Shown one piece after another: positions 48,986-59,498 of a DNA stretch of 64,000 nucleotides (the stretch's first letter is position 1; every line of letters starts with the position of its first letter). The notes beneath the pieces are model-generated. The model searched no databases. It was given only the letters and a program-made list of their open reading frames with translations, and was not told the DNA's origin. Location: the NCBI GenBank assembly GCA_000697055.1, contig JNDT01001783.1, positions 1-64,000 on the forward strand, in the 5' to 3' direction. The position numbers were made by a program, and so were the translations under genes. This DNA is from Saksenaea vasiformis B4078. Taxonomy: Eukaryota > Mucoromycota > Mucoromycetes > Mucorales > Saksenaeaceae.

Positions 48986-49391
48986 TTAATGACCTTCTGC
49001 TTCGGCATGACCGGCCTTGGATGACAAGTAAGCGTGTCTAGATTTAGCCGAGGTGTAGATGAAGTAACCCAAAGCAAAGGCGGTACCGACATAAGGCAAC
49101 TGAGAGATAACACGACGAGAAGTGTTGAAGACAGCATTGTTAAGAGCACCAACGAAGTATCTTTGCTCGAAAGGCGAGAGAGAGTATGTCACAACACCCT
49201 AGAATCCCATTGTCAGTTACCATTTCTTCTCTTTTTCTTTTTTCCATTCTCTTTAATTCATACTCTTTGAGTGGGACTGCCCAAGTTTCCCCACCTGAAG
49301 AAAACATTTTGTTTCAGCATCGTGGTCCATGCATTCGCCCTTTCGCATTGACTTACCAGCCCATGTAAGTCTTTCCACCGTGTCCACCCAT
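48986..49391 (-). CDS. QCR8: Cytochrome bc1 complex subunit 8
   Basis: Three exons (49357-49391, a 31-base exon near 49262-49292, and 48986-49198) sum to 279 bases, giving 92 residues, equal to the usual Qcr8 size. The joined start is MGGHGGKTYMGWWGNLGSPT and continues QRGVVTYSLSPFEQRYFVGA. A single membrane helix lies in VISQLPYVGTAFALGYFIYT. This is the ubiquinone-binding small subunit of mitochondrial complex III, which contacts cytochrome b. The tail is short and ends AEAEGH. The second exon is very small, so automatic models may miss the N-terminus. Confidence 0.9.
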
Positions 49392-49910
49392 TGGTAACTA
49401 TTGCTTATGTTAACTATTTACACCGCGTTAGTTAACGTTATTATTTATTGCGTCCGTGATTTGAGTTCGTACCTTTCAAAAAAAAGAGAAGTTGGTATTA
49501 GAGTGGGGAGTTTTGCTTTTTGCAAAGAGAAAGCTGAATGTTTTGAAGTCCAAGTAGACCAAACCGGGTGGGCTGCGATATTTTTGTGACGTTCAAGGTG
49601 ACATCGTGCTGAGAATGAATTGCGGTACCAAAAATTCGCGTTCTCCTTGAACGCAGGACCATTGAAACACTGGGTAATGCTTCCATCTCATGATGACTAT
49701 GACCATAAGGTCATCTCTTTGTGCTTTCCTTGCATTCGCAGCCTGTTTGATGTCTCTTAGTCATCTCGGTGGTTTGCCTTAGAGATGAAGCATCCTGATA
49801 GTAATGAGAAGATGCAATGTAGCGGCTGCTATAGGCCAGACCCTTGTGATGGACTAATGCAATAGGATACTACAATCCCAATTTGCGTGTATTTTTGTTA
49901 TTCGTCTTAT
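49392..49910. other. Intergenic upstream of QCR8
   Basis: No gene seen. A plus-strand open frame at 49401-49589 has no motif. The QCR8 promoter should lie in the first 200 bases. Confidence 0.4.
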
Positions 49911-50397
49911 AGATGATGACAAGAGGAAGCGATTGCGAGGTGAACATGTATGACTTCGGTTGAAAAATTGGTTGTTGAACAAAAGACGGCATGTGAACAC
50001 AAGGTTTATGCGAAAATATCGAATATTCGATCCGATTTTCATGATTTCTTTGTGAAAAGGTTTTGCTGGTGTGAGAGACAGACAACCCCTTTGTCTCATC
50101 CAAAACGTTCTCTTGCTTGTTGCTGGTCCAATATCCGGGAAATTTGTGACTTTAGTTTCCCGCAGATGTTTCTACTAAGTACAATGCTTTGATTGCCCGC
50201 ATGCGTCTTATGATGCACAACATTCGAAAACAGGTTGCGTTGGTAACAGACGGGAAAATGGAGAGTTACTGCATTTTGTTATCTCGACTATGTAACGAAA
50301 AGCTGCATCCTCGTACGTTAGTGTCTGTTCAGTGCATGCAAGTTGCGTCTGCGTTATCGGAGGGAGAGTCGTTAAATAACTTGAAGTGTTCATGGTG
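49911..50397 (+). pseudogene. Possible SRA1/Sec31-C-terminal-like fragment
   Basis: A plus-strand stretch reads STKYNALIARMRLMMHNIRK and then SYCILLSRLCNEKLHPRTLV with SVQCMQVASALSEGES. This resembles the helical SRA1/Sec31 C-terminal domain (LxxxLNxxxLxxxTLxxVxxIAxAL). It stops before the usual end of that domain, and the sequence before it could not be joined in frame to a complete gene. A decayed copy or a badly resolved small gene are both possible. The family call rests on pattern only. Confidence 0.25.
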
Positions 50398-51429
50398 AGA
50401 AAAACAAAGTTGTACTTTCTTTTATGTTCGGAGTTCAGTTGTCATGACGTGAAGGTGACAATGCAATTTGCTTTTGCGCTGAACACAAATTGAGCGTCTT
50501 ATAAATATATATATACCCTGAATTTTATGCAGGTTTACCATACAAAAGGAAAACAATAACATACCGATAACCAAGGGGAACCGTTGCCAAATGCTCCGTC
50601 AATTGACTTCATAAAAAACAACAAAAAAAAAACAAAAGGAGAAGAAGAGATAAAATAACTTTAAATGTCATGAAACATGAAAGAAAATCATGTTCTAAAA
50701 GAAAAAGTACAATCGATTGTGGTGATCATGGAAAACACGTGTGGATTCAGTTTCGCTGATCCAGGCCTAAAAAGGCAATAACATGGTGATAAACTTGATG
50801 TTTCCAGTTAGGCAAAGGAGAAGCAAAAGGGAGATGACGGTTTCATTTGCCACATTCATCCGTGCTTGAATAACGTGGACCAGTAGTACGGTAGTCATAG
50901 AGGAATATTCGTCGATCTTTCCCATGTTGGTTGTCATAGAACCTCCTAGGTTTTTTTTTTTAGTTGTTTGAGAAAGTGTCTTTTTCGCCACCCAGTGGCT
51001 TCTAATACGTTCCAGGGGAGGATAGTAAGTTCACTAAGTTTACAAGAAACATAGAATTAGAGGATATAATATTACTATAATCAATTACTGCGTTGCGTAT
51101 TAAATAATAGTTTATTACAGACAACAACAATAAAGCAACGTCACTGAAAGAAAGAGAAAAAAGGGGAAGGAAGGAGGAGCGGGCAAAGCGGATGGACCCT
51201 TGTGCCGATTGCTTTTTGAAAGACAAAAGGGTTGGACAATTTCCTGATTAGTAAGGCTGTCTCGCGAGGCTATAAGCGTGGTACACGGCTGAAATGTTGT
51301 ATAGGTCCCAAAAAAAAAAAGGGAACCTTGTTTTGTTTTCTTTTATCTATCTTTTTCTTTCTCACTTCTTTTTTTTTCTCTCACTCCCTTCCACTCGTTT
51401 ACCTCTTTGTTCATGGTGAAGTCTGTACG
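50398..51429. other. Intergenic
   Basis: A minus-strand frame at 50767-50952 encodes about 60 residues with one hydrophobic segment (NETVISLLLLLCLTGNIKFI) and a plausible ATG. It matches nothing I know and is not called. A short TATATATATA run is at about 50504-50514. A pyrimidine-rich stretch at about 51325-51400 looks like the core promoter of the next locus. Confidence 0.4.
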
Positions 51430-51679
51430 ATGCCACGAATTTCGTTTGGATCACGCCCACCATCAGCAATCAATCCATTTTCACGACTTAAAAAGTTCAA
51501 AAGCAAATCATGGTGGCGACAATTACTCCACAAAAATAACGACACCTCTTCATCACAAACATGGCGATCACTATCTCCTAGTCAGCCACCGCTGCCAATG
51601 GTTACATCACCATTAACATCAGATCGGACTATGGAAGCTAATTCCGTATCTCGAACGGAACAAGGTCCGATATTACAGG
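51430..51679 (+). other. Possible upstream exon of the kinase-like locus
   Basis: An ATG at 51430 following a T/C-rich leader opens 83 codons (MPRISFGSRPPSAINPFSRL then KKFKSKSWWRQLLHK), ending at CAG|GTAACG. The sequence is basic and Ser-rich. Joining it to the acceptor at 52106 does not keep the frame of the kinase-like part. It is therefore either a separate first exon through an unseen junction, an alternative promoter product, or unrelated. Confidence 0.35.
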
Positions 51680-52248
51680 TAACGTCTCTTATACCGTTCA
51701 CTATAGAAAGAGATAAAAAAAAGAGAGAGCGAGAAAAGAGTATGTTCCATTTCCATGTTTTGGGTTATCTATTCTGGACCACTTGCAGCTATTTCTTCCT
51801 CTTTTTTTTTCCTTCGCGTGGTAACCTCTATTTGTTTACTTCCTTTTATTGTACTCTTCTAAAAAAAAAAGTTTTTGGCATCTGTTGTACACTGTTTTGA
51901 TAGTTTTCTCCTTTACTAAGTGGGGGCGGAACTTCACTTCCGAGTTAATCAAACGGGGCTTGGATCAGCTGTCTAGAATTTTCCTCTTTTTTTCTTTTTC
52001 CTTCTCACTTTAGCACTCTTTCTCTCTCTTCTCTCTCTCTCTCACTCTATTTTTATCATTTCTCTTTTTACCCTTTTTTTTGCCGATCTATCCCAACTAA
52101 ATCCAGTTTTTTTGTACTCCAAAAGTCTCCTGTTTTCCCATCGACTACCCTCGTAACACCACCTTTTCGAACATCGACTGGATCGATCAACAACCATACC
52201 AATCCTGTCCGACCTTTATATACCATATTCGAAGAAAGTGACATTATC

Positions 52249-53257
52249 ATGACAGAATCATCCGCTTGTTCCAACAACAACAACAACAACAACAAACATT
52301 TATCCATATCACAATATGACGAAAAAATGTCACCAAGAAATTCTATTCAATCTCATACATCTTCTACTGATTCATCATCTATTACATCTTATCATCCTCC
52401 TCCAAACTGGCCAAAAGGTGAACCTCAGTTTCAATCCACTATTATCGGCGACGAATCAAAATGCAGACGGAAATTCGCAAAAATGGTTCAAGCTGCTTAT
52501 CGTTTCAGTCAAGAAAACAAACATGCCATGCCAACCGAAATGAACATTGTCTTCGATTCCAATGACAACATTGAATGTATGCACTTGTTATTTGACAATC
52601 GTGACGAATCACATAAATTCAATGGGTAAGAAGAACTTGTCAAATGGAATTATAGAATACTAACAAACATGTCATAGGAATCCACAGTACATCCCCCCGG
52701 AACTCTCTATCCAGAAAGCATATAATAGCGAGATGACAGATGTGTGGGTACTTGGAATATCTCTGTATCGCATGTTAGTGGGCAAATACCCTTTTTCTGC
52801 CTCAAACGATCGTAAACTGTTCAAAAAGATGTTGAACGCTGATTTTAGGATCCCAGTCGAACTTTCTGAAGGTAAAACTTATTATTTATTTCCCACCAAA
52901 GGGACTAACGAAAAAATTTAATTAGATGCAAAGGATTTATTACGGCGTATGCTTGCTCCAGACGCCACAAGGGCCTCTTTGGATCTTGTTATGTTTCATT
53001 CCTGGCTCAAACCATATAAAGTCGTGCCTGATATTCCAACTTCCGAACAAATGACACCCGCTGCTCCGCCTTCTAACCCCTCTCCACAACCACCCAAACA
53101 CGTGTCCAAATCAAAAAAGAAAAAGAAGACTGTCAAACGCCTCTTGTTCCAGGCCGTGTTTTTCCTTGTTGAGGGCCCCTACCCACCTCCTAAACAACCT
53201 TACCGCGAGCTGGCTCATATTCGCAAGCACTACTCCCCGGAGGATAATGCCATTTGA
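52249..53257 (+). CDS. Kinase-like protein lacking catalytic motifs (pseudokinase)
   Basis: Three exons (52249-52625, 52678-52871, 52926-53257) sum to 903 bases, giving 300 residues from the ATG at 52249. The first 65 residues are Asn/Ser-rich, including an AAC repeat. The C-lobe of a protein kinase follows: the catalytic-loop region reads HAMPTEMNIVFDSNDNIECM where HRDLKPEN would stand, and HLLFDN where DFG would stand. After that the fold is normal (NPQYIPPELSIQKAYNSEMT then DVWVLGISLYRMLVGKYPFS, and DAKDLLRRMLAPDATR with FHSWL). No N-lobe with a glycine loop or VAIK lysine is found upstream. The end is Pro/Lys-rich. It cannot phosphorylate by the usual chemistry and may act as a scaffold, in the style of Tribbles proteins. 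A CT-rich leader (about 52010-52080) supports a start here. Confidence 0.72.
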
Positions 53258-56200
53258 AAAAAAATGACATCTGTATAGCTTTCTTTTTTGCTTTATCAAT
53301 TATTGTTCATTAACCTTGTACATTACTGTTCATTGCATTTTTTCTACGCATGTTTTAGAGACCTACTAAACTGACAATAAAAAAACGAGAAAAGCAGGTC
53401 GTTGAGCGACCGTCATAAACATATAAAATACGGTAAACAGCAGTTAATGCTTTGTGCACCAAGGGAAAAACGGGACCAACTTCCGCAACATTCTGACGTA
53501 CGAAACCCATCCATTTCGGAATGACAAATAAGGTGCGTGCTTTTCACCACCTCGATTCTGGACAACCCGTTCGTGTTACCAAATAGATTTTATTACATAG
53601 AGGGATGACCTATTCATTTCTTATTTTTCCTGCTCCAGTTTGTTAATCGGTTCACCAAAATAAGCACGATGTTATCGTTTATCCTTCTTTCTTTTACCTG
53701 AAAGTAATAGGAAGATCAGCCTTATTTGCTGTTGGTGACACATCTGGTACAAGCTAGTTTTGTGCACAGTACGCTATATCAGAATCAGGTATCACTATGG
53801 CTTGGGCGTTTTCTTGTATACGTTGTACTATGTATTTCCATCAAATGCAACATTACTCTCCAAATAGAAAGCTGTCGTCTCCTTAGATATCCCAATATTG
53901 TGATTGCTTCGCTGAGATATTGCTGCTACAAAATACCTGTTGTGCTTTCCGCCATTCCACACACTGTTTGGTGATGTTTCCATGATAGCAATTTATCAAA
54001 ATTACATGAAGCTAAAGAGGTGTACATAAGGTTATTCTGAAATCGAGATTTGATTATGTTGATGCCGTCAAGGACATGAACCTATGAATAGTGATGCCGG
54101 CATCAATCATAACGCCAATACCTCCAGCACGATTCTATGGTCTGATGTCCATTACTTGCCTTAACATTGAACAAGACAGGGACGAGCGCACCCATCATCA
54201 GGGAAACTTCGATTTCACGTTCATCACGTGGCAACTATATATATAGGGATGCGTAATCCTTTCATTCTTTAAGTAATAATGGTAAAGAACTTTTTGTTAA
54301 CTAATACTGTGAATTTGTCGTATGGTCACTTTGATAAGATGCAAAAGTCGACAATGATAACACCAGGTTCACCAGCATCGTTTGTCCGGCAATTTCGTTG
54401 GAAGCCATAACTACTATTCCGAAGTGGACATCAACAATGCAAGTCGCACTTAAAATAACGGTTGAAGTGGTTGGAGGGTTGTGTGACGTATGGTCCGTAA
54501 GAAATCACATTTCTCCCGCAAACACGAAATTCACATGGCAATCCTATTAACATATGTGTGTCTATATTCTCTAAGGTGCTGATTAATAGCAAGCAAATCA
54601 GTGTTGAGTCAGATGAACGGCGTAGCGGCTATGAAGCCAAGAGAAGATGTGTCTACTTGCAGCAACTAAGCATAGCACCCCTATTCGTTACATCATTATG
54701 ATTTTTAGATTATACAGATTCTACTGCTTATTGGATGGCAATTTTATTTATTCTAGATGAATTTTGGTTCCATGAACGGACCAAAGTTAAGTCTGCACAA
54801 ATCCGCTTTTCAAGAATGTAAAATTTATTTAGAGCAGCGTAAAGTACGCTTGCAATTTTAGTTATCATTGACGCAGTTGTAAGAGATATGCAAAACTGAC
54901 ATCTGGCGTTAGGTATGCAGTTCAAGATCATTACCAATACTTTGGTATGTTACCGAGAAAAGTAAAATTAAGGCCTTCACAGAGCAAATCATGACCCTTT
55001 TGTTAGTTTGCCAAACGCTCTGCTAGTACTGGTGCGTAGATATTGTGCATTTGCAATATAAACAAATGGCGATGTGAGTTTAAGGTGACCTATCCATTCA
55101 TTATAAAATGGAGAGCGCATCTATTTCCATGGTACTACAGTCGAATTTTCTTAACTTCTAGCAAGACTCCAAATTTAACGATATCATAGCAATAGCCAAA
55201 TTTTCTCTAAAATGCCTTAATACTGTTTTTGGGGATTTGATCGCTCGTCTACTTGTGTTAAAGATAACCGACATTTGCTGGTATGCTATATTAGAGAATT
55301 TCTCTTTCTCTTCACGCTGTTGGTTAAATCCAGTGATCCCTGGTCCCCGGGTATCCCGTCGCACTTTGCGTTGGGGCCGGTGGGACAGGGATGGAGGTCA
55401 ACCATAGGTGGGTACCTACAACGAGGTCCTGAAAGGACGCGTGAGCAACGTCGCCGGCACGTACCGTTGCCATACGATCGTCATAACCATGTATGTTATG
55501 TTACCACCCGACGAAGTCTCCCACGATATGCCGTCACTATGGAAAATGGCTTCCTGATTGACTACCTTTTTCCTTAAGTAAAAAATAGCCCATCAGGGTC
55601 CCGTGCTACCTCAGTTTCCGATAGACCATTTTTTAGGTAAGGAAAAATAGTCAAGCAGGAACCCATTTTCCATAGTGCGTCGTGCCAATGACAAAATTAA
55701 AATGCTACTTGTCATGGCGTTCTTCAACGTTGCAACCCGTTATGCCCATGTTTTGCAGCTGGATATACTTGTCGCAATGGGTACAATCAAGCACCATTAG
55801 TAATCGCTCTTGCGGGCGCCTCTAACCTGCTGTTATAAAAGCGAGAGGCGCTGGAACCATTCCAGAAGCCTATGACTATCAATCATTACCGGATCACCCT
55901 TATAAGCCGACGATTGCCTGGGGAGCTATAGTACTGTAGTAAGGCAATCATCAATTGATATAAAAGTACATTAGGTACATCGACAGCTCCCACTTTGCAA
56001 AAGCCTTATAGTGTGTGCCGAGAGAAACCCCTTAATGATGAGATATAGATGTACAAAAAGAATGGTTGATTTGAGAGGATTATCTATAAACATGCAAAAT
56101 AATGTCCCTTATATTTACATGCAAGCTACTATCTACGCAAATCTCCATTTCAATTGCCATAGTCATCTATATTTGGCTATTAGAGAGCAACGTATGTAAA

Positions 56201-56640
56201 GCACTAAAGTCCAGGCACGATATGTTAAGCTACAAACCACCAAATCGGTATCTCGTGTCAATCTGTCTGCGCGACGATGGCGTAACAAAGCATTCAATAA
56301 ACAATACTTAAGGGTTTCTGCAGGAAATCTATCTCTATCTAAATTTAGTGATTTTCATTCCAAAACGAGAGACAAGTGCGTTTTCAAAACGTCGCTCGTA
56401 TTCAAAGTCGGTTGCTATGCGTGAGCCATTGGATAGTTTCGACATACGTATCTGGCACTTGGCAATCAGAAATGCAAATGGCAAGGACGTCTCCTTTGTT
56501 ACGCTAGTTGCCTGTAATGTTTGTAAATTGTAGGATAAAGATTGTCATCCCTACCATTGACCACAAAGGCGTTATCGGAGTTACCGCAATGTTATCGTAT
56601 TTTCTCTTAAACGAACGCGCCAAGCCAATCGCGTCTTCAC
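53258..56640. other. Gene-poor 3.4-kb region
   Basis: No intact gene. On the minus strand about 54060-54240 and 54340-54480 there are protein-like shreds (REIEVSLMMGALVPVLFNVK, GIVVMASNEIAGQTMLVNLV) interrupted by stops, which suggests a decayed coding sequence of unknown family. A TATATATATAG run is at about 54236-54247. The foldback at 55533-55679 is listed separately. Confidence 0.4.
55533..55679. repeat. Foldback: 44-bp imperfect inverted repeat
   Basis: The left arm 55533-55576 (starting GTCACTATGGAAAATGGCTT) and the right arm 55636-55679 are reverse complements with only a handful of mismatches. They flank a 59-base spacer whose edges (TAAAAAAT ... ATTTTTTA) also pair. The whole 147-base segment could fold into one long hairpin. 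No open frame crosses it usefully. Confidence 0.8.
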
Positions 56641-57281
56641 ATGGTCACTTACGAGCTCAATCCCCCCTCTAATTTCACTGCGATCCGGTTTACGATTTGT
56701 CAACGTATTCAACGACAACGTGCAACGATTAAGTCCGGCGAAATGGCACCGCCACTCGAGTCATCATCGCCGGCGAGCGAAGAATCGCAAAATAATCTCC
56801 CCATGTCGCGCGTCGATCTAGACAAAGACACTGTTCTTCAACGTATTAAAGATCTTCAAGAAGAAAAGCACAGGCTTTTTGGTATTATGCGTACGTTACT
56901 TGCTGTACCCCATAAGGAACGAAAAAAGCCTCGACATTCAACGACGAACCGACCTCGTGAGCGAAAATCAATTGAAGAAACCAAGCTCAGAGAATATAAA
57001 GACCGCACAGCTCATAGTAGGGTGCGATCTCGCAGTGTCATCGAGTATCGCCCACATCGTCGTTATTTCCACCAATCAAGGCGATCCAGGACACCTTCTG
57101 CTACAGCACGATACTTTGACAGCCGGCCTTGCCATCGATTCCTTCCCTCTTCCTCTCCTGCCATGATCACACCACCACCAACACCGCAACCATACATGGT
57201 AAGGAATAAAAAGGGTCCCCTCTGGTGCTCAGCTCCTTTTAACTTCATTTGCGCTTTCAGCCACGTAGACTCTACTACTGA
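56641..57281 (+). CDS. Uncharacterised coiled-coil, Arg-rich protein
   Basis: Not recognised. Two exons (56641-57198 and 57261-57281) give 192 residues. A second in-frame ATG at 56743, giving 158 residues, opens MAPPLESSSPASEESQNNLP and is at least as likely to be the start. A short helix with coiled-coil character lies at LDKDTVLQRIKDLQEEKHRL. A Lys/Arg/Ser-rich region follows (SRVRSRSVIEYRPHRRYFHQ), then a Pro-rich end (MITPPPTPQPYM) that splices to PRRLYY and a stop. The intron is a good match to local style. The composition suggests a nucleic-acid-associated or nuclear protein, but this is inference only. Confidence 0.5.
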
Positions 57282-57449
57282 AAATGTAGATTAGCTCAAT
57301 CCCTCCGAGCCACGGCCATGGCAGATAGACATATCCCTAGATATACTGTGAAGATATTAGTTTACCTGAAATTTGCATATAACAAAGTACAGTTTTCCTT
57401 TTCTCCCCCATCAGGAAAAGATCATGTAGGTCCGAATAGGACGTCTTTA

Positions 57450-58678
57450 TTACGATAGATCACGGTGCTCAGGGACGGGTGTAACTAACTTTCCCTGGGT
57501 CAATGCAGTTTCCGAGTTGTCCAACGCCAACAATTCCATTTTCTTCCTCGATTCGTTCGTGGCTGTGCCAATGTGCGGTAACAAGACAGAGCGTGAATGA
57601 CTCAGCAAACCGGGATGTATCTTTGGCTCCTCCTCAAATACATCCAATCCAACTGCCAGCACCTTGCCTGTTTCTAGAAACTGTACCAGTGCCTGCTCAT
57701 TGATCACCTTACCCCGGGCCGTGTTAACTATGATAACACCATCTTTCATCATTGACAGTTCACGATATCCGATCAAATGAGTTGTTTCCGACGATAGAGG
57801 GATATGGATTGACAGGATGTCTGACGTCCGTAACAAAGTTTCGAAATCCACGTAGGTCGCGTGATACTTATCTTCTTCTACGGGGAAGAAATGATGAAAG
57901 GATTGTCCCGTGCATGGCTACCTACCTGTTGTGGCTAGGCGTCGACGATTATGGTAGATGATATTCACATCAAATCCAGCCATGCGTTTGGCCAAAGTTT
58001 TACCAATGCCTCCCATACCAAGGATACCCAACGTTTTACCTTGGGGATCGATCCCCATCGATACACCGTGGTTCCAGCGGCCTATAGCGATTATGTTAGT
58101 AGCGTGGAACAGGTAGTTAAACAATAAGCGTGTGTGGTACCTGCACGGAGGCTTTCGCAGTATTGGTTTGCGTTACGACAACAGCTCAAGATTAACAACA
58201 CAGCAGTATCTGCAGTAGCCTGTTTATAAGCCCCCGTCAGATTTCCACGGCTGCATTTGGAGACTAAAGAAGACGAGCAACTTACATCATCCACCGCAGT
58301 AGGTGTATTTGATACCATGATATGACGCTTTTTACACGCCTGAACATCGATCGAATCATAACCTGCACCACAATAAGCGATGAACTTTAAACTACAGGGG
58401 AAACGAAGGATCAGCAAGGGCCTGGAATAAGTATGTAAAAAAGGATCTCGCCTTGCAGGTAATTTGTTGACTAGCTCCTCATCAAAATCACCAATCGATG
58501 CCCAGGATTCGGGTGATCGATAGATAACTGATACACCCGAGTACTTGGTTTGGCAGTCATGAATAAATGTTTCACGCGAGCGAGAAGTGCAGTACTCGAC
58601 ACTATATGTTTCTTGCAGCTTTTGCAGACGCTCTGTTGCCAGATTGATAGCACCAACAATAAGCACCGTGGGAGACAT
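57450..58678 (-). CDS. D-isomer specific 2-hydroxyacid dehydrogenase (glyoxylate/hydroxypyruvate reductase-like)
   Basis: A minus-strand gene of about 330 residues starting MSPTVLIVGAINLATERLQK at 58678. Family blocks in order are KFIAYCGAGYDSIDVQACKK, NTPTAVDD, ATADTAVLLILSCCRNA, GKTLGILGMGGIGKTLAKRM (the Rossmann NAD(P) loop), NTARGKVINEQALVQFLETG (catalytic Arg), LDVFEEEP (catalytic Glu) and LLPHIGTATNESR (catalytic His). All three catalytic residues are present, so activity is expected. The set resembles yeast Gor1-type glyoxylate reductases more than D-lactate or phosphoglycerate dehydrogenases, but the substrate is inferred. Short introns interrupt the frame near 57.87, 58.10, 58.25 and 58.42 kb. 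Confidence 0.9.
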
Positions 58679-59498
58679 GATAAAGGTACGGAAGAGTCGC
58701 TTGATTGATGTCAGGCCGTCGGCACTTTTTAAATAGCTGAGACCGAAAAAAAAGTTGCCGCCTGAGAAACAACGTCTCGGCGGGGAAAAATGTTCCTTTT
58801 CCTTAGGAGCCACACCAAAAATTGGAGCCGTACCAAATTCCCGGCCCGAAGGTCAATAAGATTTAGGGTAGTTTCGATGGGTGTGCGCTTGTGCAAGGGT
58901 TGGCCCAAAACGTGCGGTTCGGATTAGGTATGACTCCAAAGAGATCTGAAAAATGGTCGTCCACCCCATAGGATTGGAAACGACTTGCCCACCGCCGAAA
59001 TGCTATCTTCGCAGAGGATTGTTTCGCTGTATAGAGACCTCCAGGAATAGCTGGAGAGAGGTACTCCATACCTCACAAGTTATAAGGTTGGTACCCTCGG
59101 CTTGATGACCGCTTACACGATGTCTTATGTGCGCGGGGTTCGACGAAGGGTTGGACAGACTTCCTAGCTAGGTTTAACCAACGAGTGTATGAAACAGGGG
59201 GATATCCCAAAATCCATCAAAACGAAGACAAAACAACTCCCTGCTGTATAGTTTCCTTGACTGAGCTTAACTGCTCAGCCAGCTTATGAGGACAGCATGC
59301 CTTACAAACAGTGTTCCTCGGAGGCTGCCTTGGGATTAGTTACTCATGTCATATGCTAATATCGGTTACAAGCAATTCAAAACAAAACGTGCGACGCTCT
59401 TTTGGAAGCCCTTTGTTTATACACCGTGTCCTGGTGTACATTCAAAAGCACGACTGGGTTATGTATGTGCAACAATAACATACAAATTTGTAACGCAT
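58679..59498. other. Intergenic
   Basis: No gene seen. A minus-strand frame at 58863-59069 has no motif. This holds the upstream region of the dehydrogenase and the 3' flank of the peptide transporter. Confidence 0.4.
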
